NCBI GenBank assembly: GCA_030427935.1
Contig: JAUICI010000001.1
Span: forward strand, 62,001-126,000
DNA: 64,000 nucleotides
Direction: 5' to 3'
Source of the DNA: Bacteroidia bacterium
Lineage (GTDB): Bacteria; Bacteroidota; Bacteroidia; Flavobacteriales_D; Crocinitomicaceae
Part shown: positions 25,301-35,200 of the stretch, one piece after another
Layout: every line of letters starts with the position of its first letter
How positions within the stretch are numbered: the first letter of the stretch is position 1
Program-made: the position numbers and the translations under genes
Notes under the pieces: generated by a model
Seen by the model: only the letters and a program-made list of their open reading frames with translations
Databases searched by the model: none
Told to the model about the DNA's origin: nothing

Positions 25301-26694
25301 AGTGGACAAGTTAGAATATCTGTGGTCGGATTGAAATTGAAATTTGTCAAAGTCTGACCATTCAATTCAACTGTTACATTATTTGGATCCTCTACATTCA
25401 AGATAGTAGCAGACATCTGGAAATTACCATTATTGACCGTATATGGAGAATAAGACGGATTGTTGAAATTCACAATCGGTGGTTGTTTTTCTTCCGATTC
25501 TAAAATGATAATTCGGTTTTCAGCATCAGTACCTGCCGAATTGGTTCCTCTAACTTCAAAGACATTCTGACCCGGATTCAATGTAACCGTCGACTCAAAT
25601 CGATGTGTTGAAGGGTCAAACGTAAAGTTATTGTTGACTGTTCCATTTTGTTTGAAACTTACCTGTGATCGATCATCCACATTAAGTACAACCGCCTTTA
25701 TTGTGAATGTTGGAAAATCAGTCGTATAAGGATTGTCAGCAGGATCAAAAATATCTACCTCCGGTTTGATCGGATTGGCTGTAAAATTATCAATCTGATC
25801 CAGTGAGTTTGTTTCCTCCTTAATTCTTGATTTCCCTCTCTTAAAGTGGAAGCGTACAAATACACCCGTATAGTGGTAGAGGTCATTATTCGAAGACTCA
25901 ACTCCACCAACACTATTTTTCTCAAATCGATTTCCATCAAATAAATCATGCAAAGTGAAGGTTGTTCTATGCTCAGCTCCAATCGCAATTCTCGGTGCGA
26001 CTTGATAACTAAACCCTGCCCCAATACTCGGAGTAAATCTAGAATTGATTTTAGCCAAAGTAGAACCCTCCAAAGCAGATTCCCATGAATCGTCTAAAAA
26101 GCTTTTTACGTTTGACTTATTGAATTGCTGACCATTACTATTATAAAGTGAATCATAATCATACATTTGATAAGATTGACTTGAAATATCGAATTGAGTC
26201 AAATTTCCAAGAGTTCGGTAAAATGAAAACCCAACAGAACCGAAAATGAAGAAGTTCCATCCGGTTCTTTCCCTTAATTTATTTGTGTTCAATTGGAATT
26301 CAAGAGACAGGTCATGTACCGTTGATCTGAAATTCATCAAAGAATACCCAGGATAAGCCCAATAATTTATAGAGTCATGCTTAATACCATTCAAAGCGAT
26401 ATTTTCTGAAATACCTGAATTCGCATCATAATCTTGACCTTCATAAATCCCTGTCAAATATCTTAAACCAATATCAAGAGAAAGCGGACTTCCAGGTTTC
26501 ATGAAAAGTGAATATCCGATTTCTCCGGTAAATCCGAATTTGATTTTAGTCTTCACATCAGTTGTATGCCAAGCTGCACCTCCACCAACGCTAAAGAACC
26601 AGCGGGAATCAGAGCCATAAACAACTTTTGAGTTCTGCGACAAGACAGAGTTCAGACAAATAAGAGTGAGAAAAAAGAGTAATGATCGTTTCAT
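22363..26694 (-). CDS. Giant barrel + 11 Ig-like-repeat protein
   Basis: 1443 residues from the ATG at 26694 (MKRSLLFFLTLICLNSVLSQ signal peptide). An upstream in-frame start at 26724 falls about 10 nt after the predicted -7 box and would spoil the signal peptide. Residues ~25-290 look like an outer-membrane barrel (WFFSVGGGAAWHTT, IKFGFTGEIGYSLFM, PSIGAGFSYQVAPRIAIGAE, YHYTGVFVRFHFKRG). Residues ~305-1365 hold 11 tandem ~96-residue Ig-like units with pattern PPVVNF-xxP-xxNPxTV, xxAxVLNV, QVxVKxNGxxxxNFxF, NNVIEVxGTNxAGxD. Units 7-9 carry extra Cys residues (NSCGG, NNCGN, NQCGS). The tail is Gly/Asn/Lys/Ser-rich and low complexity. No T9SS domain is seen. A cell-envelope adhesin or peptidoglycan-spanning role is inference. 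Confidence 0.85.
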   Translation of the reverse strand: MKRSLLFFLTLICLNSVLSQNSKVVYGSDSRWFFSVGGGAAWHTTDVKTKIKFGFTGEIGYSLFMKPGSPLSLDIGLRYLTGIYEGQDYDANSGISENIALNGIKHDSINYWAYPGYSLMNFRSTVHDLSLEFQLNTNKLRERTGWNFFIFGSVGFSFYRTLGNLTQFDISSQSYQMYDYDSLYNSNGQQFNKSNVKSFLDDSWESALEGSTLAKINSRFTPSIGAGFSYQVAPRIAIGAEHRTTFTLHDLFDGNRFEKNSVGGVESSNNDLYHYTGVFVRFHFKRGKSRIKEETNSLDQIDNFTANPIKPEVDIFDPADNPYTTDFPTFTIKAVVLNVDDRSQVSFKQNGTVNNNFTFDPSTHRFESTVTLNPGQNVFEVRGTNSAGTDAENRIIILESEEKQPPIVNFNNPSYSPYTVNNGNFQMSATILNVEDPNNVTVELNGQTLTNFNFNPTTDILTCPLTLNGGPNTVKVTGTNEVGTDSKETIIVYELVEQALPPIVNFIVPGLNPYTTQDASMNVSATVLNVDEKSDIGVKVNGQITTNFNWNSATNTVDLAVNLNNGNNVIEVSGTNQAGYDAKSTVIIKSNPQVELPPVVNFIDPNTNPETVFAPNYNLIARVENVQSSSQIVLKINGVTTTNFTFVPSSKLMTFSSTLINGANIFEITATNNAGQDSKNTTIILKEINSAAPPVVNYSNPSINPLTVHTNVFNVAGSVLNVDNSSQIQVTVNGNPYPNFNFNSITKVITFPITLALGNNVIQVKGTNSAGTDTEQTIINYEQLMQGNPPVVTITSPFNSPYSVNVNHHFVTATILNVDSKSQVQVRKNGMVVSPFLYSFNTSTKQLTMNATLNQGNNIFEISAANQFGSDMKTAMIVYNPVVTPCNKPVISFQNPATSNFVTNASTYSLKAQLLNVANSQYITLRVNGVPINSFSFNTSTKILTKSISLNPGTNVVQIEATNSCGGSSATTFIIYNQPNDPCFPPTIAPINPSIGTFSSVSKYITVKASIAHVTNSSNMTLKLNGQNVNFTFDNATKMLIGSLTLNTGNNSVIVSANNNCGNATYTWNIYHSPCQNPIITMNNPTLVSSTVTNPNFVVSASISDIQNSNNIQFKKNGQNINFIYNAVTNSFNSTVNLSSGVNNFEMIVQNQCGSDTKTFNVTYNPIQQSNPPEVDITNPNNSPYNTANSGMTIKAIIDNVASASQITVLFNGSTISNFNYSPSSGILTFYTGLVPGNNNVRITAVNQDGSDMDKAIIIYNPPVTVNPPQVVFTSPTSSPKLVAGKGYVVKGFVRNVTNANQVIFKVNGQTITNYQRNFGNGKMDFSLPLSLSNANSVYNVHVTGTNQAGTHSDFRIVQYDLGSNPMGLPPGNNGGKSGGNNKGKSNDYKLNNSGGKGNNSGGNKSNNKPVQNKTITPKNSGGTKPTKNVKTNNPNSSGMKLK
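22595..25775 (-). repeat. Eleven tandem Ig-like repeats (~288 bp unit) inside the barrel/Ig gene
   Basis: Units are clear at protein level (each starts with a [KPN]P-V/I/T-[VI] motif and ends before the next) but diverged at DNA level. Counted by hand: 11 units of 92-100 residues. Confidence 0.85.
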
Positions 26695-26733
26695 AATCAA
26701 TAGTTTATAGACTTTGAGGAGCATTTATCATAC

Positions 26734-26741
26734 CAAACTTA
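26734..26741 (-). promoter_or_regulatory. -7 box of the barrel/Ig-repeat gene
   Basis: TAAGTTTG on the minus strand, an exact TAnnTTTG, 39 bp before the chosen ATG at 26694. The -33 element is poor. Confidence 0.45.
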
Positions 26742-26811
26742 GGAAAAAGTTATCAAAATATAAGTTTTAACAAATAATTAAGAATTTCAAAGACACATTT
26801 CGATTTGAAAT

Positions 26812-26819
26812 TAGCTTTG
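26812..26819 (+). promoter_or_regulatory. -7 box of the first cargo/PorP module
   Basis: TAGCTTTG, an exact TAnnTTTG, 28 bp before the ATG at 26848. No TTG at optimal spacing. It diverges from the box at 26734-26741. Confidence 0.5.
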
Positions 26820-26847
26820 CTTATATTAGAGGGGACTTACATAAGAA

Positions 26848-28152
26848 ATGAGGTACTTTTTTTCTGCTATTATTTTGTTGTTCAGTGGCTTATTACTGGC
26901 TCAACCCGCAAATGATAATTGTGCGGATGCAGAATTCCTTTGTCCAAATGTAACGGTTTCAGGGACTAATGTTGATGCAACTGTTCAAATGTGTGCAGGT
27001 TGCGAAGATTTATTTACGGGTTGTGATATTCATCAAAATACAGTTTGGTATAAATTCAGAACCAACAGTACAGGAGGAATCGTTACAGTTGACTTAGCCA
27101 ATATTGTTTATGTTGTTGAACCAGGGAGAACAGAAGACCTCTATCTATTCGTTTATTCTTTTACGACTGAATGTATTCCGAGTACATACGGAGTCGTATT
27201 CGATTGTTCGATTCCGAATTTTGCTTCAATCGGCGGAGCGAATGCTTTTTCTCTAAATACGGATCCTTTGAATCCGGACACAGAATACTACATAGTAATT
27301 AGCGGTGCAATTGGAGCACTTCCAGGTGAAGCTACTTATGACATTACGGTTTCTGGTCCAGCTGTTGAACGACCAAACCCTACGATTGAAATTACGGCGA
27401 ATGATACTACAATATGTAAAGGAGACTTGGTAACACTTCAAGCGTCGAAAACAGATTGTGTAGTGGATTCCACTTTCATTTGGACCATTAATGGCTCAAT
27501 AGTAGCTACAACTACTGTCGATACATTTCAAACAAACGCCATTAACGACGGCGAATTCGTTGGAGTCTATTCGGTTTGTGATACGATCTGCCAATTAGCA
27601 GTGCCGATTGATTCCATTCAATTCGATGTCTTGGAATTGACTCTGGACGCAGGGGTAGATGAGACGATTTTAGCTGGAGAGTCGGTCATTTTAAGTGGAA
27701 GTACAAACAGCACCAATTTTACTGTTGATTGGGTCCCTGGATCTACTTTAAGTAATTCGACCATACTGGGTCCTGTTGCAACCCCTTCTACTACTACGAC
27801 TTACTTCATGACTATTAACGATACTGTAAACGGTTGTTCGGATTCCGACAGTGTAACAATAACCGTAGACCCAGTTTTGAAAATCCCAGACACCTTTACA
27901 CCGAATGGAGATGGAATTAACGATACATGGGAAATTATAAAAATTGAAGAATATCCAAACTGTGAGATCTTTATATACAATAGATGGGGAAGCGTGGTGT
28001 ACAAAACCATCGGTTATCCTCAGTCTAAATGGTGGAACGGAACAAGTAAAAACGGTAAAGAACTGAGTCCAGGAGCTTACTTTTATTATATAGATTTGAA
28101 AGACCCGGAACATCCTGAACCTTATAGAGGAACAATTAACTTGGTTAGATAG
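26848..28152 (+). CDS. T9SS type-B cargo protein (gliding motility-associated C-terminal domain)
   Basis: 434 residues. Signal peptide ~1-19, then PANDNCADAEFLC and a Cys-rich N-terminal domain (~20-170) with VWYKFRTNSTGG, typical of secreted Bacteroidota proteins. Ig/PKD-like segments follow (~175-340; TICKGDLVTLQAS, AGVDETILAGESVILSGST). The end (~345-434) is a gliding-motility-associated C-terminal domain: IPDTFTPNGDGINDTWEI, EIFIYNRWGSVVYK, W-x-G-TSKNGKELSPGAYFY. Known: this domain directs export by T9SS. Its TAG stop overlaps the GTG start of the next PorP/SprF gene by one base, so the two are surely co-translated. Confidence 0.92.
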   Translation: MRYFFSAIILLFSGLLLAQPANDNCADAEFLCPNVTVSGTNVDATVQMCAGCEDLFTGCDIHQNTVWYKFRTNSTGGIVTVDLANIVYVVEPGRTEDLYLFVYSFTTECIPSTYGVVFDCSIPNFASIGGANAFSLNTDPLNPDTEYYIVISGAIGALPGEATYDITVSGPAVERPNPTIEITANDTTICKGDLVTLQASKTDCVVDSTFIWTINGSIVATTTVDTFQTNAINDGEFVGVYSVCDTICQLAVPIDSIQFDVLELTLDAGVDETILAGESVILSGSTNSTNFTVDWVPGSTLSNSTILGPVATPSTTTTYFMTINDTVNGCSDSDSVTITVDPVLKIPDTFTPNGDGINDTWEIIKIEEYPNCEIFIYNRWGSVVYKTIGYPQSKWWNGTSKNGKELSPGAYFYYIDLKDPEHPEPYRGTINLVR

Positions 28153-29090
28153 TGAAAAAAAGTATACTACTCATAGCATTGATTTCATTATTTGTCTCGA
28201 ACTCCAATTCGCAGCAACTAACTCAGTATTCCCAAACGGTATTTAATCAGTTTAGTTTGAACCCTGCCACCGCGGGTATTAAAAGGTGTATTGATGCCAA
28301 TGTTTCATATAGATTTCAATGGATCGGAATAAGTGGAGCACCTATGAGTGGTTACTTGTCATTCTCCTCAGGGATAAAAACAAAGAATAAAAAATACCTC
28401 GGAGTTAAACACGGAATTGGGGGAATTGTGGAAAGAGATGATATCGGCCATTTTGCTCAAACCAGTTTTAGTGTCGCTTATAGTTTCCAATACAATTTTA
28501 CTAGAGAGTTAAAATTAGCACTGGGATTATCGATGGGAGCTTTCATTTTTGAATTTGACGGAAGCAATGCTAGCACAATAGTAGCTGACCCAAGTATATT
28601 TGGTAAATCAAATAAATTTTATGTTCCGGATGCAGTTTTTGGAATCTGGATGAGTGGAAGAAACTTTTATTTTGGAGCAACCATGAGAAATCTAATCCGA
28701 AATAAGTGGAAAGAAGTCGGGTTCAACTCCAGAATGTTGATGCATTATACAATCAATGGAGGATACAACGCACGCTTTGCTAGCGATCAAATGTCAATTG
28801 TTCCGTCTGTGCTTCTTAGAATCCCACCAAAAGGACCTCTTACAGTGGAATTAAATGTTATGTACAACTATAAGAATTTGTTCAGCGTTGGCCTGCTTTA
28901 TAGATCAATTGATGCCATTGGTGCGATGTTTAGATTCAGGTTTTTGAATTATATGTCCATATCCTATTCTTTTGATTTTGTAACCTCCAAAATGGGGCCA
29001 AATACGGCTTTTACGCATGAGTTTGGAATTGGGTTCTCTACCTGTAAGAGCAAATCCGAAGATCCGTCCGCTTGCCCAACCTTTGAGTAA
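28152..29090 (+). CDS. PorP/SprF family T9SS partner protein
   Basis: 312 residues, GTG start (28152) coupled to the previous stop. Signal peptide ~1-20, then the family hallmark QYSQTVFNQFSLNPATAGI and SYRFQWIGISGAP. Strands through the body (KLALGLSMGAFIFEF, NFYFGATMRNLI, NLFSVGLLYRSIDAIGAMFRF) indicate an outer-membrane barrel. Known: SprF is needed for surface display of SprB, and PorP/SprF proteins bind the C-terminal domains of type-B cargo. It most likely serves the cargo encoded immediately upstream. Confidence 0.93.
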   Translation: MKKSILLIALISLFVSNSNSQQLTQYSQTVFNQFSLNPATAGIKRCIDANVSYRFQWIGISGAPMSGYLSFSSGIKTKNKKYLGVKHGIGGIVERDDIGHFAQTSFSVAYSFQYNFTRELKLALGLSMGAFIFEFDGSNASTIVADPSIFGKSNKFYVPDAVFGIWMSGRNFYFGATMRNLIRNKWKEVGFNSRMLMHYTINGGYNARFASDQMSIVPSVLLRIPPKGPLTVELNVMYNYKNLFSVGLLYRSIDAIGAMFRFRFLNYMSISYSFDFVTSKMGPNTAFTHEFGIGFSTCKSKSEDPSACPTFE

Positions 29091-29243
29091 ATACAACCAT
29101 TTTCTTTCATTTTCCGTATTAATATTGTAAATTACTTTCAAATCAGACATTGTACACAACGTGATGTAAATAATTATCTGTATTAGGAAGAACACTGTTG
29201 CTTGAATAATATAAATTTAACTTACAAACTATTTAAGACCCTA

Positions 29244-32200
29244 ATGAAGAACTCTTTGCTTGCATTATTCTCACTCATTTTTTTCGGTGCTACATACGCT
29301 GGGGAATTTTATTGGGTAGGTAAAAATGGCAACTTCAATAATCCCGAAAACTGGTCGAACACGAGAGGTGGTCAAGGCGGAATTGGTGTTCCTGGAGCTT
29401 CAGATGAAGTATATATTTATTCTTTTCACACCGATCAAATCGAAATTTCAATCTCTTCCAATACTCAAATCGGAGAACTTCATGTTTACGGAAGAAACAA
29501 AATTCATTTTTCGGGGAACAAGACCCTTAAAATCAACAATAAACTGGATATTCACTCCGATATTTCTGGTACAGCAAAAATTTCCCTAGTAGGTTCCAAT
29601 ACACAAGTTGATTTTCATGCGCATAAATTCGAGGCACCTTTTTTCATAAAGGGAAAGGTGACTGTCAATCGAGACATGAACATTGGAAGTGAGGAGTTGA
29701 AAATTGAAAATGGCGGAGAATTAATTGCCAATGGAGTTACAGTGTCTGCTGGAACCATGGAAATTTCTTCAAATTCCTCAGGGCTTGAATTACATCAATC
29801 AACCTTAAACATTTACAATTCATTTGTGGCGACTAATTCATCCCTAATTGATGAATCTGCTAGTTTGATCATGGTACCTGATGGACTAATCCCCCAATTA
29901 ACGACACTTTTTGATGACAGTGATATTTTCTCTTTAACCTTTCCTTGTAGTGGAGGTACAATTACGGCAACGGTTACTTCAGATTACAATGGAAGTCAAA
30001 TTAGTTGTAATGGTGCCTCAGATGGAGAAATTACGGTAACTCTTGCAGGAGTTCCAGGAGGGCCATTTTTATACGATATCTCGCCACCATTAACAACAGA
30101 TTTGGTCGCTGGAAACGTATTTACAGGTTTACCTGCGGGATCTTACTCTTTTAGACTTTTTAATGCTGCTGACTCATCCTTGATTTGTGTAGGTCAAGAA
30201 ATTTTGACAGAACCATTTGTAATTGACCCTCTATTGTTTGAGACAAAACAGGCACTTTGTTATGACTCCTGTAATGCAGAAGTCACGTATCAAATTGTCG
30301 GAGGTACAGCAGGTTTTAATATTGATTTCCCTTTTAGTGGTCAAAATTACCAAGTGGGTGCTACAGTTTTTGGTACGGTTGGAGGTTTGTGTGCAGGTGA
30401 CAATCCATTTACTATCACTGATACAAATGGCTGTTCTTTTTCTGGAAATGTAATTATTACACAACCGGATTCAATTTCAACAACATTTACTTCTCAAGAC
30501 CCTCTTTGTAATGGTGATTGTAATGGTTGGATTGCAACGCAGCCTTCAGGAGGTAATGGATCTAATTATACATTTGACTGGACACCGGGTAACCCAATCG
30601 GTGATGGAACAGATTCGATTTCATCTCTTTGTGCAGGAACTTATACAGTTCGAATCGAGGATGACTCTACTTGTTTTAATATATTTTCGCATACCATTAA
30701 TAACCCACCGATTTTTCAGGCTCAAACGACCAACCCAGTAGACATTTTATGTTTTGGTGCATGTGATGGTTCAATTACCGCTCTACCACTAAATGGAACA
30801 GGCCCTTATTCTTTTGAATGGATTGATGCCACAAATAACCCAATCGGAAATACAGACTCCATTGCTACAGGTTTATGTCCGGGAGATTATCGAGTGGTTG
30901 TCACCGATGCCAATGGATGTGTGGATACGACTTCTGTGGTTACCTTAACTGAGCCAACAGATTTAAATGTAACTGCAACCGAAAACCAACCTTCTTGTTA
31001 TGGTATTTTTGATGGATCAGCAATTGCAAACCCAACAGGAGGAACAACTCCTTATACATTTCAATGGGTAAATGATGGAACAGGCGCTCAAATAGGCGCA
31101 AATCAAACGATCAATGGTTTAGGCCCAGGAGATTATTATGTTATTGTTACGGATTCAAATAATTGTCAAGATTCTTCTGCAATTTTCACTTTAATTTGGC
31201 CAGATTCCATTGTAATTACACTTACTCCTTATGATCCCACTTGTTATGATATTTGCAATGGTTCTGTAGGAGCCGTGGTAACAGGAGGAACAGGACCTTA
31301 TACTTTTACTTGGTCTCCAGGCAATCCTGCAGGTCAGGGAACAGATTCCATTACCAATTTATGTCCGGGTTCTTATGACTTATTAATAGAAGACTTTAAT
31401 AATTGTACCGAAACTGAATCAGCAACAGTTAATCCTGTAGCCCAATATGATTTAACAATTAATTCAAGTGACCTTACGTGTAACGGTGCAGCTGATGGAA
31501 CTATTGATGTTACAGTAAATTCCGGAGCAGATGGCGGTCCTTACACCATTACATGGGTACCTGTTCCACCAGCCGGACAGCAAGGAAACTTTAACTTAAC
31601 TGGATTGTCAGCCGGAACTTGGGTTGCAACAATTGAGGATGGTTTGGCTTGTGACACGACAATTCAAATTGTATTAAATCAACCAAACTCTATTGATGTA
31701 ACGGCTTCTGTAAGTTCAAATGCTACTTGTAATGGGGATTGCAATGGTTCAGCCACATCAGTGGTTACTGGTGGTCAAGGAACTGTTCTTTATTCATGGG
31801 ACGATCCTCTTAATCAGACAACACCTGGTGTTAATGGACTTTGTGCCGGACAATACATTGTAACCGTTACGGATTCCGCATTGTGTACAGATAGTGATAC
31901 AATTCTTATCACAGAACCTAATCAAATTACATTCGATACATCTTCAACTGTTGTTTCATGTTGGAATATCTGTGATGCAACTGCAACAGTTTCAAATTTA
32001 AATGGAGGGACAGGAGCATTATCGGTTCAATGGATGGACCCTCTATTACAAAATACTCCAACTGCGACAGGACTCTGCACAGGGCCAGTTGATGTAACAA
32101 TTTCAGATTTAAATGCCTGTGATACGACGATTACAATTTTAATCCCAACGCCAACTGCAATTCTTGCACCAATAAGCAATAATGCTGGTGCTTGTTTTGG

Positions 32201-35200
32201 GACTTGTACAGGTGAAGGCTACTTGGATATTTCTGGTGGTATTCCCGGTTATACCGTAAATTGGTTCAATGCAGGAAATGGTGTAAACCTAGGTGTAAAT
32301 AACGACACAATAACAGGTCTATGCCCAGGAGATTATACTGCTACAGTGGAAGATGCTGCTGGCTGTATTTTAGATGCAGACACCATTACAATAATTGAAT
32401 TACCAGATCTTACGATTACATTAAACTCTTCAGTGGATGCCACATGCGGACTGTGTGATGGTCAAGCTGATGTATCTGCTGCAGGGGGAACAGGACCACT
32501 TGTGATTACATGGTCTCCGGCTCCCGCGAGTGGACCAAACGGGAATACTAAGAATGATTTATGTGAAGGAATTTATACAGTTACGGTAACTGATTCGGCA
32601 GGTTGTACAGATTTTGTAACAGTTACGATCAACGGAATTGCAAATGAGAATATTACGATGGACTCAACCGCAACTTCTTGTTATAACACTTGCGATGGAA
32701 CCGCAACTGCAAATTATGCATGTATTGTCCCACCTTGTACAATTACTTGGTTTGATGATATGGGAGCTCCAATTGGTCAGACAGGCGATGTAGCTTCCAA
32801 TCTATGCCCAGGAACCTACACAGCACAACTTGAAAACGGAGGTGGTTGTTTTGCTTTTCAAACGGTAACTATTGATGCACCTGATACAATTAATGTTTCA
32901 GTTAACACATTCTCGAATCCAACGTGTAATGGTATTTGCGATGGTGAAATTGACCTTACTCAAACCGGAGGAGTAGCTCCTCTTACAACTACGTGGACAC
33001 CTGCTCCTTTAGCTGGACAAGGAACAAGTCATGCTCAAGGATTGTGTGCAGGTTGGAATGTATATGTTGTGGAAGATGTTAATGGTTGTCAGTATATTGA
33101 TAGCCTTGAGTTAATTGATAACCCGCCTCTAGATGTAAGTAATTTTAATACTGCCGATATTTCTTGCTTCGGGGCTAATGACGGACAAGCTTCTGTCGCT
33201 CCTGTTGGAGGGGTACCTAATTATACAATTGAGTGGTTTACTTGTGCGGGTGTAAATACTGGAGTTACTGGTCCTCTTGCAAATGGATTACCTGCAGGAA
33301 GTTATTATGCCCAGGTTACGGATGCTGCCGGTTGTGTTCAATTAACGCCATGTGATAGTGTAAGGGATAAAACTCCACTTACTCTTACAATTGATTCCAA
33401 TAGTGTGAGTTGTTCAGGTAACTGTGATGGACAATTAATGGCATCAATTTCCGGAGGAACACCGAATTATTTCTATCAATGGCTAGATCAAAACCAAGAC
33501 ACAATTCCGGGAGAAACAAATGACACCTTATTTAATATTTGTTCAGGAACTTTCTTTTTAAGAGTATCTGATCAAAATGCATGTGATACGACCTATGGGC
33601 CATTTACGCTGCAAGCACCAACTCCATGGGATGTTACGATTACATCAGATTCAGCAACTTGTAATGGAATTCCAGATGGTTCAGGAACGGTAACTGTAAA
33701 TGCGGGGAATACAGGGCCTTACACTTATGCTTGGGTTCCTGGAGGGTTTAGTAATCCAACTGCTGCGCCTATTGCTGCTGGAGTTTACGATGTGACAATA
33801 ACCGATGCTTCAGGAGTTTGTGATACAACCGTTCAGGTTGAAATTCTTGAACCGGATCCTTTAATGTTTAATCCAAATATTACCCAAATTTCTTGTTTCG
33901 ACCAATGTGACGGAGAGATTGATTTAAGTGCTGTCACTGGAGGAACACCAAGTTACACTTACTTATGGGATGGGTTGCCAGGTGGAAATACCTTATCTAA
34001 CCAATGTGCCGACACTTTCAATATTAGAGTGATTGATGGGAATGCGTGTTTTAAGGATACGACTATCATATTAGATGAGCCATCTGAGATTCTTGCAAAT
34101 TTACTCACAAACATGGCTACATGTAATGTTTGTAACGGATCGGCATCTGCCAATCCAACTGGTGGATCAGGAAATTATAATTACGCTTGGAGTCCAGCTC
34201 CAATTACCGGACAAGGAACTCAAAATGTTACGGATTTATGTCCAAATGTATATTCTGTAATTGTTACTGATGACAATGGTTGTGCGGATACTAGTTCCTT
34301 TATTATTGACAACGTCAACGCAGACACATTAACTATGTCGGCAGATTCAGCATCTTGTTTTGGAGTGTGTGACGGTCAGGCTTATGTGTCTTTTAATTGT
34401 TCTGTTCCGAACTGTACTGTCGATTGGTTCTTCAATAATACTTTCAATAACTTAGGAATCCCTGATACCACGGTTCAAAATGCATGTGCTGGAGTTTATT
34501 TCGCAGTAGTTACAAATGGAGCAGGATGTGTTAGTATTGACAGCGTTTCTGTGTTTGAACCAGACGAAATTTTATCAAACGACTCGATAACACCACCAAC
34601 TTGTTTTAATGGTTCAGACGGACAAATTATTGTTAGCCCTTCTGGAGGTTCGGGAGCGGGATACAATTTTAACTGGACACCTGCACCTGGAGGAGGCCAA
34701 GGTACCGATACCGCAACAGGCTTGACTCCTGGAGACTGGATAGTGGACATTACAGACTCGGATGGCTGTACAGAAACGGATACGATAACAGTTCCAAATT
34801 CAATTGAAATTTTGTTCACCATGTCTTCAACGAATGTTTCTTGTAATGGTGCATGTGATGGGACAGGAACTGTAAGTGCCACAGGTATTGCTCCTTTAAC
34901 TTATCAATGGTATAATGGAGGGGTTTTAATGCCAGGAGAAACTAACCCGAATATTTTTGGTCTATGTCCTGGAACTTACTACGTTGAAATAACGGATGAT
35001 GCTGGTTGTACAATTCAATCTACAGATATTATCATAACTGAACCAAATATATTGTCTGATGCATTAGACTCTCTAAGAGAGCCTCTTTGTAATGGTGATT
35101 GTAATGGGATGATCGACATTTCAATCTCTGGAGGAACTTCACCATATACAATTAATTGGTTTGATGGAGGTGGTGGCTTAATAGGTCAGTCGGATACAGT

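Noticed and set aside
27748-28113. Minus-strand open frame of 121 codons
   Set aside because: Antisense to the conserved T9SS C-terminal domain of the cargo gene; composition is not protein-like.
29202-29243. TTG start extending the giant adhesin by 14 residues
   Set aside because: The internal ATG at 29244 begins a typical signal peptide; the extension would place polar residues before it.
34496-34882. Minus-strand open frame of 128 codons within the giant adhesin
   Set aside because: Shadow of SprB repeats in the real frame; no start context and no recognisable domain.
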